DNA of 34,857 nt. It comes from Eubacterium sp. (GTDB lineage Bacteria; Bacillota; Clostridia; Lachnospirales; Lachnospiraceae). This document shows positions 1-8,995 of the stretch, in pieces. The notes under the pieces were generated by a model. The model saw nothing but the letters and a program-made list of their open reading frames with translations, searched no databases and had not been told where the DNA came from. The stretch lies in NCBI GenBank assembly GCA_022791495.1, contig JAAVZE010000020.1, positions 1 through 34,857 of the forward strand. Direction: 5' to 3'. The first letter of the stretch is position 1. Each line of letters opens with the position of its first letter. A program made the position numbers and the translations under genes.

Positions 1-243
1 AAGCTCCACCATCTCGTCCATCTCTTCATAATTTAATGGATCAATAATCTCAGCTCCACGGATATTGAAACCACTTTCCTCTGCCGCCACCGCGATCTCC
101 TTTGGATCCCCTACGAGAATCGGCGAAAGAAAGGTACTGGCAAGCAGCCGGGAGGATGCCTCCAGGATACGCGGATCGCTTCCCTCTGTAAATACGATCT
201 TCTTTGGATTTTTTTTCAAAATGCTAATCAGCTGACCAAACAT
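1..243 (-). CDS. pta: Phosphate acetyltransferase, N-terminal 81 residues (runs off the window)
   Basis: Phosphate acetyltransferase interconverts acetyl-CoA and acetyl phosphate in the cytoplasm; with acetate kinase it makes ATP and acetate in fermenting anaerobes. Only the N-terminus is present. It reads MFGQLISILKKNPKK, then KIVFTEGSDPRILEAS, the conserved Pta opening strand and nucleotide-binding region, and LVGDPKEI. The ATG at 243 follows a TTTAGGAGGC ribosome binding site about 8 bases upstream. The rest of the gene, and any ackA partner, lies beyond position 1. Family identity is by motif recognition; other members of the PTA/PTB superfamily, such as phosphate butyryltransferase, fit this N-terminal text less well. 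Confidence 0.85.
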   Translation of the reverse strand, partial: MFGQLISILKKNPKKIVFTEGSDPRILEASSRLLASTFLSPILVGDPKEIAVAAEESGFNIRGAEIIDPLNYEEMDEMVEL

Positions 244-308
244 AAATATAGCCTCCTAAAGTTATGATGTGAAGCAACTGCATAGGAAACAATTGCCATC
301 CACTATCT

Positions 309-336
309 ATCATAACAACTTTTATCCAAAAAACAA
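309..336 (-). promoter_or_regulatory. Predicted sigma-A promoter of pta
   Basis: Read on the minus strand, TTGTTT (331-336) and TATGAT (309-314) are separated by 16 bases, about 65 bases before the pta start. The -10 box is good and the -35 partial. The 110-base gap between pta and the neighbouring permease gene holds nothing else convincing. Confidence 0.5.
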
Positions 337-354
337 GTCCCAATTTGCCTTTTA

Positions 355-1584
355 TCAATTATTTTTCTCATTTCGCAGTCCCCGGATGGCATTTGTGAGC
401 TTAATTGGATTGCCATAACGCAGCGTGGAGTTGCGAAAGATCTTCGCCCCCACAAATCCCATCGCCACCACGGAGGCATATAAAATCACGGCAGAAACCA
501 CGATCTCCCACGTAGCTACGGTTCCCATGGCGATACGGATAAACATGGCGCTGTAGGAACTTAGCGGAAGATAAGAAAGAATACGGATCACGATGCCATC
601 CGGCTCCTGCATCTGGAACAAAACAAGGAAATATATAACCATAACAAGCATCTGGGCGGTCCCTGCGCTCTTGTTGAGATCCTCGATCTTAGATACCAGC
701 GCCCCCAGGGCTCCATACATGAATGCATAGATCAAAAATCCACCCAGTCCAAATACCGCAAAAGTCACAAGCACTTCTGCCGGAATATCAAAGAACATAT
801 CCAGCATCCCGTCAAGGCTGTCTGCATTGAGCTTATAGCCGCCCAGTATGCTCGTAAAGATCAGCCCCATCTGAAAAATAATGGCCGTGGCGCCGGCAAA
901 CACCTTACCGAACAACAGACTGGAGGAACTGGTGCTGGTAACCAGAATCTCTACGGTGCGGTTGCTTTTTTCATTGGCCACGCTGGTAGCGATCATCATA
1001 CCATACATAATAATGATCATAAAGACAAGAATTACAAGAACATAGCTGTACCAGTAATTCTGTTCGGAATCCTTGCCCAGTACCTTTTCATTACAGAGAA
1101 TATTCTCCGTATCCAGCTTCATCAGTTCCTCATAATTTACATTTTGATCCTGACAGTATTTCATCTTCGCCGACGTACTCATCAACTCTTTGAATAAATC
1201 CCCGGCAGAATCAGAAATAGATTTATTAAATACGTAATAATCAAACTCTGTGGCACTTTTAATGACAAAACCGATCTCAGCTTTCTCCGCCTTCACTGCC
1301 TCCTGGACCTGCTTATCATCCTCCAACCTCTGGATCTCTGCCTTACCATAAGAAAGAATCAGATCATCGCGGATCATCCCCTGGGGATCACAGATCGCAA
1401 TAGTTTCTGCCATCTGGTTTTCCTCTCCGTCAGAACCGTCCCCGCCGGACAGGCTGTCGATAATTCCCGGCATGCTCATCGCCACAATCGCCGCCACACA
1501 GATCAGCACAGTAGAAATCACAAAAGATTTGCTCTTAAAATAATTTCCTAACTCAAAACAATATACGTGAAATATTTTTTTCAT
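355..1584 (-). CDS. ABC-2 type transporter permease (NatB-like)
   Basis: Membrane subunit of an ABC-2 exporter, 409 aa. There is one N-terminal membrane helix (about residues 20-42), a long extracytoplasmic region (about 45-175), then roughly five C-terminal helices, the usual NatB/YhaP arrangement. The segment VANEKSNRTVEILVTS just after the second helix is the conserved cytoplasmic motif of this family. The gene follows the ATPase gene by 2 bases (TGA at 1587-1589, then ATG at 1584), so the two are co-translated and should form one transporter. NatAB pairs are known as Na+ exporters, but related systems export peptides or drugs; the substrate cannot be read here. Confidence 0.85.
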   Translation of the reverse strand: MKKIFHVYCFELGNYFKSKSFVISTVLICVAAIVAMSMPGIIDSLSGGDGSDGEENQMAETIAICDPQGMIRDDLILSYGKAEIQRLEDDKQVQEAVKAEKAEIGFVIKSATEFDYYVFNKSISDSAGDLFKELMSTSAKMKYCQDQNVNYEELMKLDTENILCNEKVLGKDSEQNYWYSYVLVILVFMIIIMYGMMIATSVANEKSNRTVEILVTSTSSSSLLFGKVFAGATAIIFQMGLIFTSILGGYKLNADSLDGMLDMFFDIPAEVLVTFAVFGLGGFLIYAFMYGALGALVSKIEDLNKSAGTAQMLVMVIYFLVLFQMQEPDGIVIRILSYLPLSSYSAMFIRIAMGTVATWEIVVSAVILYASVVAMGFVGAKIFRNSTLRYGNPIKLTNAIRGLRNEKNN

Positions 1585-1586
1585 AA

Positions 1587-2537
1587 TCAGTCCTGCCCCC
1601 CTTCTTGCTGCGTCTCTTCTGGAACCTCGTCCCCCACGCAGGATACAAAAATATCATTGAGGGATGGTTCATAGGAGCCGTACTGGTCGATCTCTATCCC
1701 CTCTTCTTTCATGCGTTCCAAAATGTTCCACTGGCTGGTGCCTTCGGTCAGCCGCAGAATCAGGTTATGCTTGCTGCGGCTCTCCACCTCCAGCACCTCC
1801 GACAGTTTTTCCCTGCAAAGATGCTCCAGTTCTTCCAGGGAAAAATTCAAGGCAGACAGAACCTTTCTGCCTCTTCCATACTCTTCCTTGATCTCATCGA
1901 GGCTTCCCGCCAATGCGATCTCACCTTGATTGACAATGGCGATATCCTCACAGAATTCCTCCACATAACTCATCTGGTGGCTGGAAAAGATAACGATCTT
2001 TCCCTCTGAGATCAGTTCCCGGATCACATCCTTCAATATCTGGGAATTCACCGGATCAAGTCCCGAAAATGGTTCATCCAGTACCACGATATCCGGATCA
2101 CACACAAGGGTGGCTGCCAGCTGAACTTTCTGCTGGTTTCCTTTGGACAAAGTATCCAGCTTACGTTTTTCATATTCTCTGACCTTCAGCCGGGACAACC
2201 ATTTCTGGGCATTTTTCACCGCCAAAGCCCGGTCGAGTCCCCGGAGCTTCGCAAAATATACCATCTGCTCGATTACCGTCTTTTTCGGATACATTCCCCT
2301 CTCTTCTGGCAGATATCCCACCTGGTTTCTGGCAGGGTCAAAGGGTGTGCCATCCAGCAGCACCTCTCCTTCATCTGCCCGGAAAATATCCATAATAATT
2401 CGTATTGTCGTCGTCTTTCCTGCACCGTTTCTTCCCAAAAGTCCCAGAGCTCTTCCGCTCTCTACGGAAAAATTAATCCCTTTCAGGACTTCTTTTCCCT
2501 CAAACCTTTTGCGGATCTTTTTTACTTCTAGTTTCAT
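1587..2537 (-). CDS. ABC transporter ATP-binding protein (NatA-like)
   Basis: Cytoplasmic ATPase partner of the downstream permease, 316 aa. Visible motifs are Walker A GRNGAGKTT (about residues 35-43), the signature LSKGNQQK (about 130-137), Walker B IVVLDEP (about 154-160) followed by SGLDP, and the switch histidine in FSSHQMS. Residues from about 220 form the extra C-terminal domain typical of NatA/DUF4162-type ATPases. The ATG at 2537 has a GGGAGGTAAAAG ribosome binding site. It starts 23 bases after the stop of the AlkD-like gene, so the three genes probably share a transcript. The substrate is unknown. Confidence 0.88.
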   Translation of the reverse strand: MKLEVKKIRKRFEGKEVLKGINFSVESGRALGLLGRNGAGKTTTIRIIMDIFRADEGEVLLDGTPFDPARNQVGYLPEERGMYPKKTVIEQMVYFAKLRGLDRALAVKNAQKWLSRLKVREYEKRKLDTLSKGNQQKVQLAATLVCDPDIVVLDEPFSGLDPVNSQILKDVIRELISEGKIVIFSSHQMSYVEEFCEDIAIVNQGEIALAGSLDEIKEEYGRGRKVLSALNFSLEELEHLCREKLSEVLEVESRSKHNLILRLTEGTSQWNILERMKEEGIEIDQYGSYEPSLNDIFVSCVGDEVPEETQQEGGQD

Positions 2538-2560
2538 CTTTTACCTCCCGCTTTTTGTTG

Positions 2561-3265
2561 TCAGCGTTTCATACTTCGGAGCATTTCTTTATCCTCCCTG
2601 CTGACACGAAGTGATTCTATCATTTTCTGTACACTCTTATTATACGTGAAATCGTCCAGATTGCAAGAGGCTAGATATTCCAATGTAATATCCCGATATT
2701 TTACATAACAAATAGAAATCCCCCATGCCACCGCCATTTTTACATAATACCCATTGTGCCGGATACCATCGTAGATTTTTAACACATTATTGATATAATC
2801 ATCGGTGACAAAATACTGCATGAGGATCACGACGGCAAACCGCACGTCATATTCTTTCTGTGATTCCAGATAGGGCATGATAAACTCATACATCCTCTCC
2901 CGGTTGTCTTTCACAGCTTTCAGGTCCCCGCAGACAATATCACACACTGCCCAGTTATTGATGGATGGAACAAATTTTTCCACATATTCCAGCTTTTCCT
3001 CAAAATCACACTTCGCCAGGGCACATACCATGCCACAGAGCATATTGAGTTCATAGACAGAGGAATCTTTCGTCAGTTCTACGAACCCCCGCCAGTCCTC
3101 TTTTGTCAGCTGCCTGGCAAGTTTCCGCAGAGCCGGAACCCGCACTCCATAAAAAATCGTCTCCACCCCGGGAATCAGTCTGCCGTGAAATTCCCGGTAT
3201 TTTTCATCTGCCATTTCCCGCAGACTCTCATCTATTTTTTTTAAATCCTCCCTGGTAAATCCCAT
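2561..3265 (-). CDS. DNA alkylation repair enzyme, AlkD-like
   Basis: A 234-aa protein recognised as the AlkD/DNA alkylation repair family (PF08713), an all-helical HEAT-like glycosylase fold that removes alkylated bases such as 3-methyladenine and 7-methylguanine. Family-like segments are GVRVPALRKLAR near residue 40, NNWAVCDIVCGDL near 105-120 and RFAVVILMQYF near 142. The start has a strong GGAGGAGACAA ATG site. It is the first gene of the group with the NatAB-like transporter, 23 bases away. Whether it is an active glycosylase or a non-catalytic DNA-binding homologue was not checked residue by residue. Confidence 0.8.
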   Translation of the reverse strand: MGFTREDLKKIDESLREMADEKYREFHGRLIPGVETIFYGVRVPALRKLARQLTKEDWRGFVELTKDSSVYELNMLCGMVCALAKCDFEEKLEYVEKFVPSINNWAVCDIVCGDLKAVKDNRERMYEFIMPYLESQKEYDVRFAVVILMQYFVTDDYINNVLKIYDGIRHNGYYVKMAVAWGISICYVKYRDITLEYLASCNLDDFTYNKSVQKMIESLRVSREDKEMLRSMKR

Positions 3266-3290
3266 TTGTCTCCTCCTTCACATGATAAAG

Positions 3291-3314
3291 GCCGGCCCGC
3301 TGCCGCGAGCCGGC
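3291..3314 (-). terminator. Rho-independent terminator after the MarR-ABC-ABC operon
   Basis: On the minus strand a 10-bp GC-rich stem (3305-3314 with 3291-3300, one G-T pair) has a GGCA loop and is followed by TTTATC. It lies 9 bases beyond the stop of the 626-aa ABC exporter gene. Confidence 0.8.
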
Positions 3315-3322
3315 TTCATATG

Positions 3323-5203
3323 TTAATCCAGCTCCACCACCCCTGTGTAGAGCTGATAATATCTGCCTTTCATATCCAGCAGCTGCTTATGAGTTCCCCG
3401 TTCTATGATCTCGCCCTGTTCCAGCACCATGATACAGTCGGCATTCCGCACGGTGGAGAGCCGGTGGGCGATCACAAAGGTAGTTCGGTCCTTCATCAGG
3501 CGCTCCATGCCATGGTCGATGTGCATCTCCGTCCTGGTATCTACTGAACTGGTGGCCTCATCCAGCACTAGGATCGGTGCCTTAGATACTGCCGCCCGGG
3601 CAATATTCAAAAGCTGCCTCTGCCCCTGACTCAGATTGATTCCATCTCCTTCGAGCATCGTATCGTATCCATCCTCCAGACGCATTATAAAAGAATGGGC
3701 GCTGGCGGTCCTGGCTGCCTGCTCCACTTCCTCATCTGTGGCGTCCGGGCGACCATAACGGATATTTTCCCGCACCGTTCCGGTAAACAGATGGGTATCC
3801 TGGAGCACCATGGCGATATGGCTTCGCAGGCTCTTTCTCTCATAGTCTTTAATATCCCTGCCGTCGATGGTGATCTTTCCCTCCTGAATATCATAGAAAC
3901 GATTCAACAGATTGGTAACCGTCGTCTTGCCGGCGCCGGTAGATCCCACAAATGCCACCTTCTGACCGGCGTGGGCATACAAATCGATGTGCTTCAGGAT
4001 GGTCTTATCCGGATCGTAGCCAAAGGTTACATTTTCCATGACCACCTCACCCCGGATATTCTCCATCGGCACAGCTTCTTTCCCGTCTGCCTCCTCCGGT
4101 ACTTCATCCAGCACCTTAAATACTCGCTCTGCTCCGGCAAGTGCCGAAAAGATCGTATTGACCTGCATGGAAATCTCATTGATGGGCCGGCTGAACTGCC
4201 TGGAATAGTTGACAAACACACTGAGGTTTCCCACCGACAGTCTGCCAGCGACACAGAACAGACCACCCACGCAGGCAGTGATGCCGTAACTGATCTGACT
4301 TATGTTTCCCATGACAGGTCCCATGATCCCGCCAAAAAACTGGGCTTTGATCTGCTTCTTTTTCAGATCCTCGTTCAGATCTGTAAATTCCTGGATCGCC
4401 TTTTCCTCATGACAGAACACTTTTACCACCTTCTGGCCCGTCACAGTCTCTTCGATATATCCGTTCAATTTTCCTAGAGCGGACTGCTGGGAACGGTAGT
4501 ACTTGGAACTTCTCTTTGCGATAAATCCACCCGACTTGATCATCAGCGGAACAAGAAGGATCGTCAGCAGCGCCAGCCACACATTCATGATGAGCATAAT
4601 GGTAACTGTACCAAGGATACTCAGCGCTCCGGATATAAGCTGAATGATCGTGTTGTTCAGCATCTCTCCGATCACGTCCACATCATTGGTAAACCGGCTC
4701 ATGATATCACCGGTGGCATTGGTGTCAAAATATCTCACCGGCAGCGTCTGGATATGATCAAAAAGTTCTTTACGAATCGCTTTTAGGGCACGCTGTGACA
4801 CCCCGATCATGATCCGCTGCTGCAGGTAGGTCGTAGCCACTCCGAGCATATACACACAGAGCATAAGTAAAACACCGAGCATAAGTGCTTTGGTTCCCTC
4901 ACTGACGATACTTTCTACATCTGCCCCCGGCACCCTCGTCTTCTTCCATGTCTCCGCCACCCCGTCAATGATCGGTGATAACAGATAAGAACCAGCCAGC
5001 GTAGCTGCACTGGTTAAAATGGCACAGCACACCGCCACGATCACCCGCACTTTATCTTTTCCCACATAGGTGAGAAGGCGCCGAATGGTCTCTCCCGTGT
5101 TTTCCGGTTTGCCTCCCATCATTCCTCTTCCATGATGTCCTGGACCTCTTCCTGGTCTCCCCATCGGAGGTCCGCCCTGAGTCCTGTTCTTTGCCTCACT
5201 CAT
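3323..5203 (-). CDS. Heterodimeric ABC exporter, catalytically canonical subunit
   Basis: A 626-aa half-transporter with the membrane domain and ATPase domain fused, in the multidrug exporter family (BmrD/TM288-like). A cytoplasmic Gly/Pro/His/Arg-rich tail (residues 10-31) precedes six membrane helices (about 50-340). The nucleotide-binding domain has Walker A GSTGAGKTT (420-428), signature LSQGQ (524-528), Walker B ILVLDEA with catalytic E549, and switch H580 in AHRLSTV. The start overlaps the preceding ABC gene by 4 bases (ATGA), implying translational coupling. LSQGQ in place of LSGGQ is typical of the subunit that completes the degenerate site of its partner. Drug or lipid export is inferred from family and from MarR control. 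Confidence 0.9.
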   Translation of the reverse strand: MSEAKNRTQGGPPMGRPGRGPGHHGRGMMGGKPENTGETIRRLLTYVGKDKVRVIVAVCCAILTSAATLAGSYLLSPIIDGVAETWKKTRVPGADVESIVSEGTKALMLGVLLMLCVYMLGVATTYLQQRIMIGVSQRALKAIRKELFDHIQTLPVRYFDTNATGDIMSRFTNDVDVIGEMLNNTIIQLISGALSILGTVTIMLIMNVWLALLTILLVPLMIKSGGFIAKRSSKYYRSQQSALGKLNGYIEETVTGQKVVKVFCHEEKAIQEFTDLNEDLKKKQIKAQFFGGIMGPVMGNISQISYGITACVGGLFCVAGRLSVGNLSVFVNYSRQFSRPINEISMQVNTIFSALAGAERVFKVLDEVPEEADGKEAVPMENIRGEVVMENVTFGYDPDKTILKHIDLYAHAGQKVAFVGSTGAGKTTVTNLLNRFYDIQEGKITIDGRDIKDYERKSLRSHIAMVLQDTHLFTGTVRENIRYGRPDATDEEVEQAARTASAHSFIMRLEDGYDTMLEGDGINLSQGQRQLLNIARAAVSKAPILVLDEATSSVDTRTEMHIDHGMERLMKDRTTFVIAHRLSTVRNADCIMVLEQGEIIERGTHKQLLDMKGRYYQLYTGVVELD

Positions 5204-6942
5204 GCTGACACCTCCTTTTCTTTATCCCTCTGGGAATAATATATTTCCTTATATTCTTCACAGTCTTTCAACAGCTCCTCATGAGTTCCCTGACCCACGA
5301 TCTCTCCCTCATCCAGCACAAGGATCCGGTCGGCGCTCTCCACCGAAGAAATCCTCTGGGCGATGATCAGTTTCGTCGTATCCTTCAAGGAGGTGGAAAA
5401 GCTTTTTCGGATCTCTGCTTCCGTAGCCGTATCCACGGCACTGGTGCTGTCATCAAGAATAAGGATCTTCGGCTTTTTCAGCAGCGCCCTGGCGATGCAC
5501 AGACGCTGTTTCTGGCCGCCGGAGACGTTGACGCCGCCCTGGCCCAGCTCTGTATCATAACCCTCAGTAAAGGATTTGACGAAACCGTCTGCCTGGGCAC
5601 ACCGGGCCATCTCAAAAACCTGCTCATCTTCTGCACTCTCATCTCCCCATCGCAGGTTATCCATGATCGTGCCGGAAAACAATGTATTCTTCTGAAGAAC
5701 CATCGCTACGCCGTCCCGCAGATGTTTCAATGAATAATCCCTGACATCAACACCGTCCACCAGCACCTGCCCCTCATCGGCATCATAAAGCCTTGGAATC
5801 AGCTGTACTAAAGAACTCTTTCCAGAACCGGTGGAGCCAATGATACCGATGGTCTCCCCCGGTTCTGCACGGAATGAAATATGTTTCAGTACATTGTTCT
5901 TATGTTTTTTATAGTATCGGAATCCTACATCCCGGAATTCGACAGCGCCCTTTTCCACCACCAGATCTTTTTGGCTGGCGTTGTCATCGTTCAAATCAAT
6001 CTCTGCCTGGAGCACCTCTTTGATACGTTTGGAAGATGCCAGAGCACGGGAGCCCTGAATCATAATCATAGCCACCATCATCAGGGACATAAGGATCTGA
6101 ATGATGTAAGTGGTAAACGCCGTCAGATCTCCCACAGGCATATCTCCCACGATAATCTGCTTTCCGCCAAACCACACAACCGCCATCGTCGTAATATTCA
6201 TGGCAAGGGTCATGATGGGCATGGTAAAGATCACGATCTTTATGGCGCTCAGGCTTTTCTCCATCAATTCTTCATTGGCTTCGTTAAAGGTCTCCTTTTC
6301 AAAATCATCCCGCACAAATGACTTGACCACCCGCACATTGGTTATATTTTCCTGGATCCTGGAATTCAATTTGTCGATCCTCGACTGCATGATATCAAAC
6401 CTCGGAAATGCTACCCGTATCACAAGAACCAGGGCCACCAGAAGCAGCGGAATAACTATCCCAAGAATAATGGCCAGTCTGGCATTCATCAACACCGCCA
6501 TGATCAGTCCTCCGATCAGCATGCCCGGGGCACGCAGCATCATGCGCAGCGCCATCATGATTACATTCTGCATATTTGTGATATCATTGGTCAGTCTCGT
6601 CACAAGCGATCCAGTGGAAAATTTTTCAATATTGGCAAAGGAAAACTGCTGCACCTTTGTAAATACATCCTTTCTCAGGCTGGCGGCGAAATTGACGGCG
6701 GCTTTGACAGCAAAATATGCGCCGAGCACTCCGCCGAGCATCATACACAGCGCCAGAAGCACCATCAGAATTCCTTTTGTGATCACATAACCATTTCCTG
6801 CTCCGCCCTGGATTCCCTCATTGATGATCATAGACATAAGTTTCGGCATAAGAACTTCACCGACCACCTCTACGATCATAAATATAGGGCCCAGGATAAA
6901 TGCGGATAGATATGGCATAACGTATTTTTTATAAATTCCCAT
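5200..6942 (-). CDS. Heterodimeric ABC exporter, degenerate-site subunit
   Basis: A 580-aa half-transporter (BmrC/TM287-like). Six membrane helices span about residues 10-300. The ATPase domain has Walker A GSTGSGKSS (369-377), signature VSGGQ (473-477) and Walker B ILILDDS. The catalytic glutamate is replaced by D498 and the switch histidine by Q529 (AQRISSV). These two changes mark the non-hydrolysing site of asymmetric heterodimeric exporters. The gene lies 18 bases after marR and overlaps the next subunit by 4 bases. It acts in the cytoplasmic membrane together with the 626-aa protein; the substrate is unknown. Confidence 0.9.
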   Translation of the reverse strand: MGIYKKYVMPYLSAFILGPIFMIVEVVGEVLMPKLMSMIINEGIQGGAGNGYVITKGILMVLLALCMMLGGVLGAYFAVKAAVNFAASLRKDVFTKVQQFSFANIEKFSTGSLVTRLTNDITNMQNVIMMALRMMLRAPGMLIGGLIMAVLMNARLAIILGIVIPLLLVALVLVIRVAFPRFDIMQSRIDKLNSRIQENITNVRVVKSFVRDDFEKETFNEANEELMEKSLSAIKIVIFTMPIMTLAMNITTMAVVWFGGKQIIVGDMPVGDLTAFTTYIIQILMSLMMVAMIMIQGSRALASSKRIKEVLQAEIDLNDDNASQKDLVVEKGAVEFRDVGFRYYKKHKNNVLKHISFRAEPGETIGIIGSTGSGKSSLVQLIPRLYDADEGQVLVDGVDVRDYSLKHLRDGVAMVLQKNTLFSGTIMDNLRWGDESAEDEQVFEMARCAQADGFVKSFTEGYDTELGQGGVNVSGGQKQRLCIARALLKKPKILILDDSTSAVDTATEAEIRKSFSTSLKDTTKLIIAQRISSVESADRILVLDEGEIVGQGTHEELLKDCEEYKEIYYSQRDKEKEVSA

Positions 6943-6960
6943 CTGCTTACTACCTCCCTT

Positions 6961-7437
6961 TTACTCGATTTCTTTTACATTGTCATACATCTGCTTTAGA
7001 AATTTCCGCAGGGTGACCAGCTCTTCCTCCGAAAATCCCTGGACCACACATTGATCCATAAAAGCAAATATTTCCCTGCTTCTCGCTACTACATCCTCCC
7101 CCTTTTCGGTTAGGCTGACAAACTTAGCACGAGAATCATCTTTTTTGGTTGTCTTTTGAATATATCCATCCCTCTCCAGTTTTTTCAAGGATACCGCCAC
7201 TGTTGCCGTAGATACTTCCAGGACAGCTGCCAGCTCTGCCTGGGATTCAAACTCTCCCTCTGACAATGTCATCAGCAGTCTGTGCTGCGCCCGGTGCAGC
7301 CCCGTGCCCTCCAGCAGACGTTCCATCTTTTTTCGATGCATCTGATTGATAAAAATCATGATCATCATCGGATTGGCCGTATTCAAAAATTCTTTCTCAC
7401 TCATCTCCCAGCATCCTATGGGTTTGATCTTTCCCAA
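6961..7437 (-). CDS. MarR-family transcriptional regulator
   Basis: A 158-aa winged-helix regulator. The recognition region is ESQAELAAVLEVSTATVAVS (about residues 77-96), followed by LKKLERDGYI and the wing TKKDDSRAKFVSLTEKG, the classic MarR signature. The TTG at 7437 is preferred as start because AAGGAGGT lies about 8 bases before it; the internal ATG 11 codons later has only GGGAG immediately adjacent, too close to serve. It is the first gene of an operon with the two ABC exporter genes. A perfect palindrome overlaps the transcription start, so it probably represses its own operon until a toxic ligand binds. Confidence 0.92.
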   Translation of the reverse strand: MGKIKPIGCWEMSEKEFLNTANPMMIMIFINQMHRKKMERLLEGTGLHRAQHRLLMTLSEGEFESQAELAAVLEVSTATVAVSLKKLERDGYIQKTTKKDDSRAKFVSLTEKGEDVVARSREIFAFMDQCVVQGFSEEELVTLRKFLKQMYDNVKEIE

Positions 7438-7465
7438 CTGAGACTACCTCCTTTTCTGCATAAGA

Positions 7466-7504
7466 AAATAGTTAGCAAGTTAATCATTAACTTGCTAACT
7501 ATTT
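7466..7504 (-). promoter_or_regulatory. Probable MarR operator: perfect 18-bp inverted repeat with 3-bp spacer
   Basis: The arms at 7466-7483 and 7487-7504 are exact reverse complements (AAATAGTTAGCAAGTTAA and its complement) around TCA. Each arm carries a TTAGCAAGTTAA half that is itself nearly palindromic, as MarR sites often are. It starts directly after the -10 box, across the expected transcription start and before the ribosome binding site, where bound repressor would block transcription. Confidence 0.85.
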
Positions 7505-7532
7505 ATTATACTCATATTTTACTGTTTGTCAA
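7505..7532 (-). promoter_or_regulatory. Consensus sigma-A promoter of the MarR-ABC-ABC operon
   Basis: On the minus strand TTGACA (7527-7532) and TATAAT (7505-7510) both match consensus exactly with a 16-base spacer. The probable MarR operator begins at the next base. Confidence 0.88.
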
Positions 7533-7543
7533 CATCATACTTA

Positions 7544-8908
7544 TTAATTTTCTTTAATCTTATATTTCTCGATCTGTGCCATTACATTTTCCGTATACCC
7601 TAACAGTTCCTCAGAAAGCGCCGAACACTCCTCAGCTGCCGCCGTGTTCTGATCAATCACTGCCGCGATCTCATTGGCGCTGTCCAACATATTTTTCAGA
7701 GAATCATCCTGCTTTCTACTGGTATCCGTGATCCGGGAAATATTCTGGGAAATCTCGGAGGAAATCTTTGAGATACCTTCCAGCATCTCCACAGTCTCCC
7801 CTGTGATCGTAACCCCATTATTTACAGCAGCGATACTTTTCTGAATCAGTTCCGTGATATTCTGTGAGGCCTCGGCACTGGAACCAGCCAGTCCACCAAT
7901 CTCACTTGCTACGACAGCAAAACCCTTTCCATGTTCACCGGCCCTCGCCGCCTCAATCGATGCATTCAAGGCAAGAAGATTCGTCTGTGCCGCAATTCCT
8001 GTGATCACCTCGATGATGCTGGCAATCTCATTGGATTCCATTCGGATCTGATCCATCGCCTGGGACAGTTCATCCATTTTTTTCTCTCCCTCTTCCATTC
8101 TTTTCATGGAATCCTTGGAGAGCCTCTCTACATCCTGCGCCGCAATCGTATTATTATGAACAGAATCCGCCACTTCTTGTATCTGATCTACCATCCCTTT
8201 GATATGTACGGACTGCTGTTCTGCACCGTCCGCCATGGACTGTGCCGTCTCAGCAAGAGAATCGGCGCCATCCCTTACCTGCATAAAAGAGGCACGCATC
8301 TCAAAAAGGGTTACATTCAGGCTGTCAATAATGCTGAGCAGGGACGTACGAATTTCAGCGAAATCCCCAATATACTCCTGATCAACTGTAACATCCATAT
8401 TTCGTTCTTCCATCTCATGCAGCGTGTCGGTAATATTGTCAATGTATTTTTTCAGCTCTCTCACTGCACTTCCGGCATTGGACACCATATTGCTAAACTC
8501 GTCCTCCATATCATAGGAAAAATCGTCCTCTAATTTACCCCTTGCCAGATTGCTCATCACCTCATCCATGATCTGTACCGGCTCTCCGATCCTCTGCAGT
8601 ATCTTCTTCACAACCCGGCCCAGTACTTTGTCGATCACAATGATAATTGCAATCACCAACACACTAACCAATACAATAGTCAGCGTAATCTGAAGCCCCT
8701 GGCTGGTCTTATACTTCCCCGCTTCATATTGTGTCAGTTTGATTCCCTCAAAAGCAGCAAAAGCACCCAGCAGTACCAGAGCTATTCCAACAACAAACCC
8801 TAGCTTGATAAATTGTACGTGCATATACTTATGAATCGTCAGCTGCTTTACTACCTTTTCCTTACGGCTCTTCAATTCGCTGCGCACTGAATTTGTTTCC
8901 ACACTCAC
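7544..8908 (-). CDS. Methyl-accepting chemotaxis protein with a minimal extracellular loop
   Basis: A 454-aa chemoreceptor that would signal to CheA/CheW. Two membrane helices (about residues 33-55 and 73-96) are separated by only about 18 residues, so there is no room for a normal extracytoplasmic sensor domain. A HAMP-like linker (about 97-150) leads to the coiled-coil signalling domain with the conserved hairpin tip [20 protein letters not shown] (about residues 306-325). The tip continues [18 protein letters not shown], with glycine where most receptors have arginine after the E-[IV]. The start is GTG at 8908 with GGAGG 10 bases upstream. It is monocistronic with its own promoter. CheC and CheD are encoded 6 kb away. 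Its stimulus is unknown. Confidence 0.9.
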   Translation of the reverse strand: MSVETNSVRSELKSRKEKVVKQLTIHKYMHVQFIKLGFVVGIALVLLGAFAAFEGIKLTQYEAGKYKTSQGLQITLTIVLVSVLVIAIIIVIDKVLGRVVKKILQRIGEPVQIMDEVMSNLARGKLEDDFSYDMEDEFSNMVSNAGSAVRELKKYIDNITDTLHEMEERNMDVTVDQEYIGDFAEIRTSLLSIIDSLNVTLFEMRASFMQVRDGADSLAETAQSMADGAEQQSVHIKGMVDQIQEVADSVHNNTIAAQDVERLSKDSMKRMEEGEKKMDELSQAMDQIRMESNEIASIIEVITGIAAQTNLLALNASIEAARAGEHGKGFAVVASEIGGLAGSSAEASQNITELIQKSIAAVNNGVTITGETVEMLEGISKISSEISQNISRITDTSRKQDDSLKNMLDSANEIAAVIDQNTAAAEECSALSEELLGYTENVMAQIEKYKIKEN

Positions 8909-8952
8909 TATCTTTGTTCCTCCTTTCTTTTGACCTCAACTTTAATGTCTTA

Positions 8953-8981
8953 ATTTTATCATATTTTCCCCATGGATACAA
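8953..8981 (-). promoter_or_regulatory. Predicted sigma-A promoter of the chemoreceptor gene
   Basis: On the minus strand TTGTAT (8976-8981) and TAAAAT (8953-8958) are 17 bases apart, 45 bases before the GTG start. No sigma-D (flagellar) consensus was seen instead. Confidence 0.65.
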
Positions 8982-8995
8982 TATGTTTGTGTATA

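Noticed and set aside
1605-2009. Plus-strand open frames opposite the NatA gene and similar long antisense frames under most minus-strand genes
   Set aside because: They mirror strong coding frames on the other strand, lack ribosome binding sites and have no recognisable domains.
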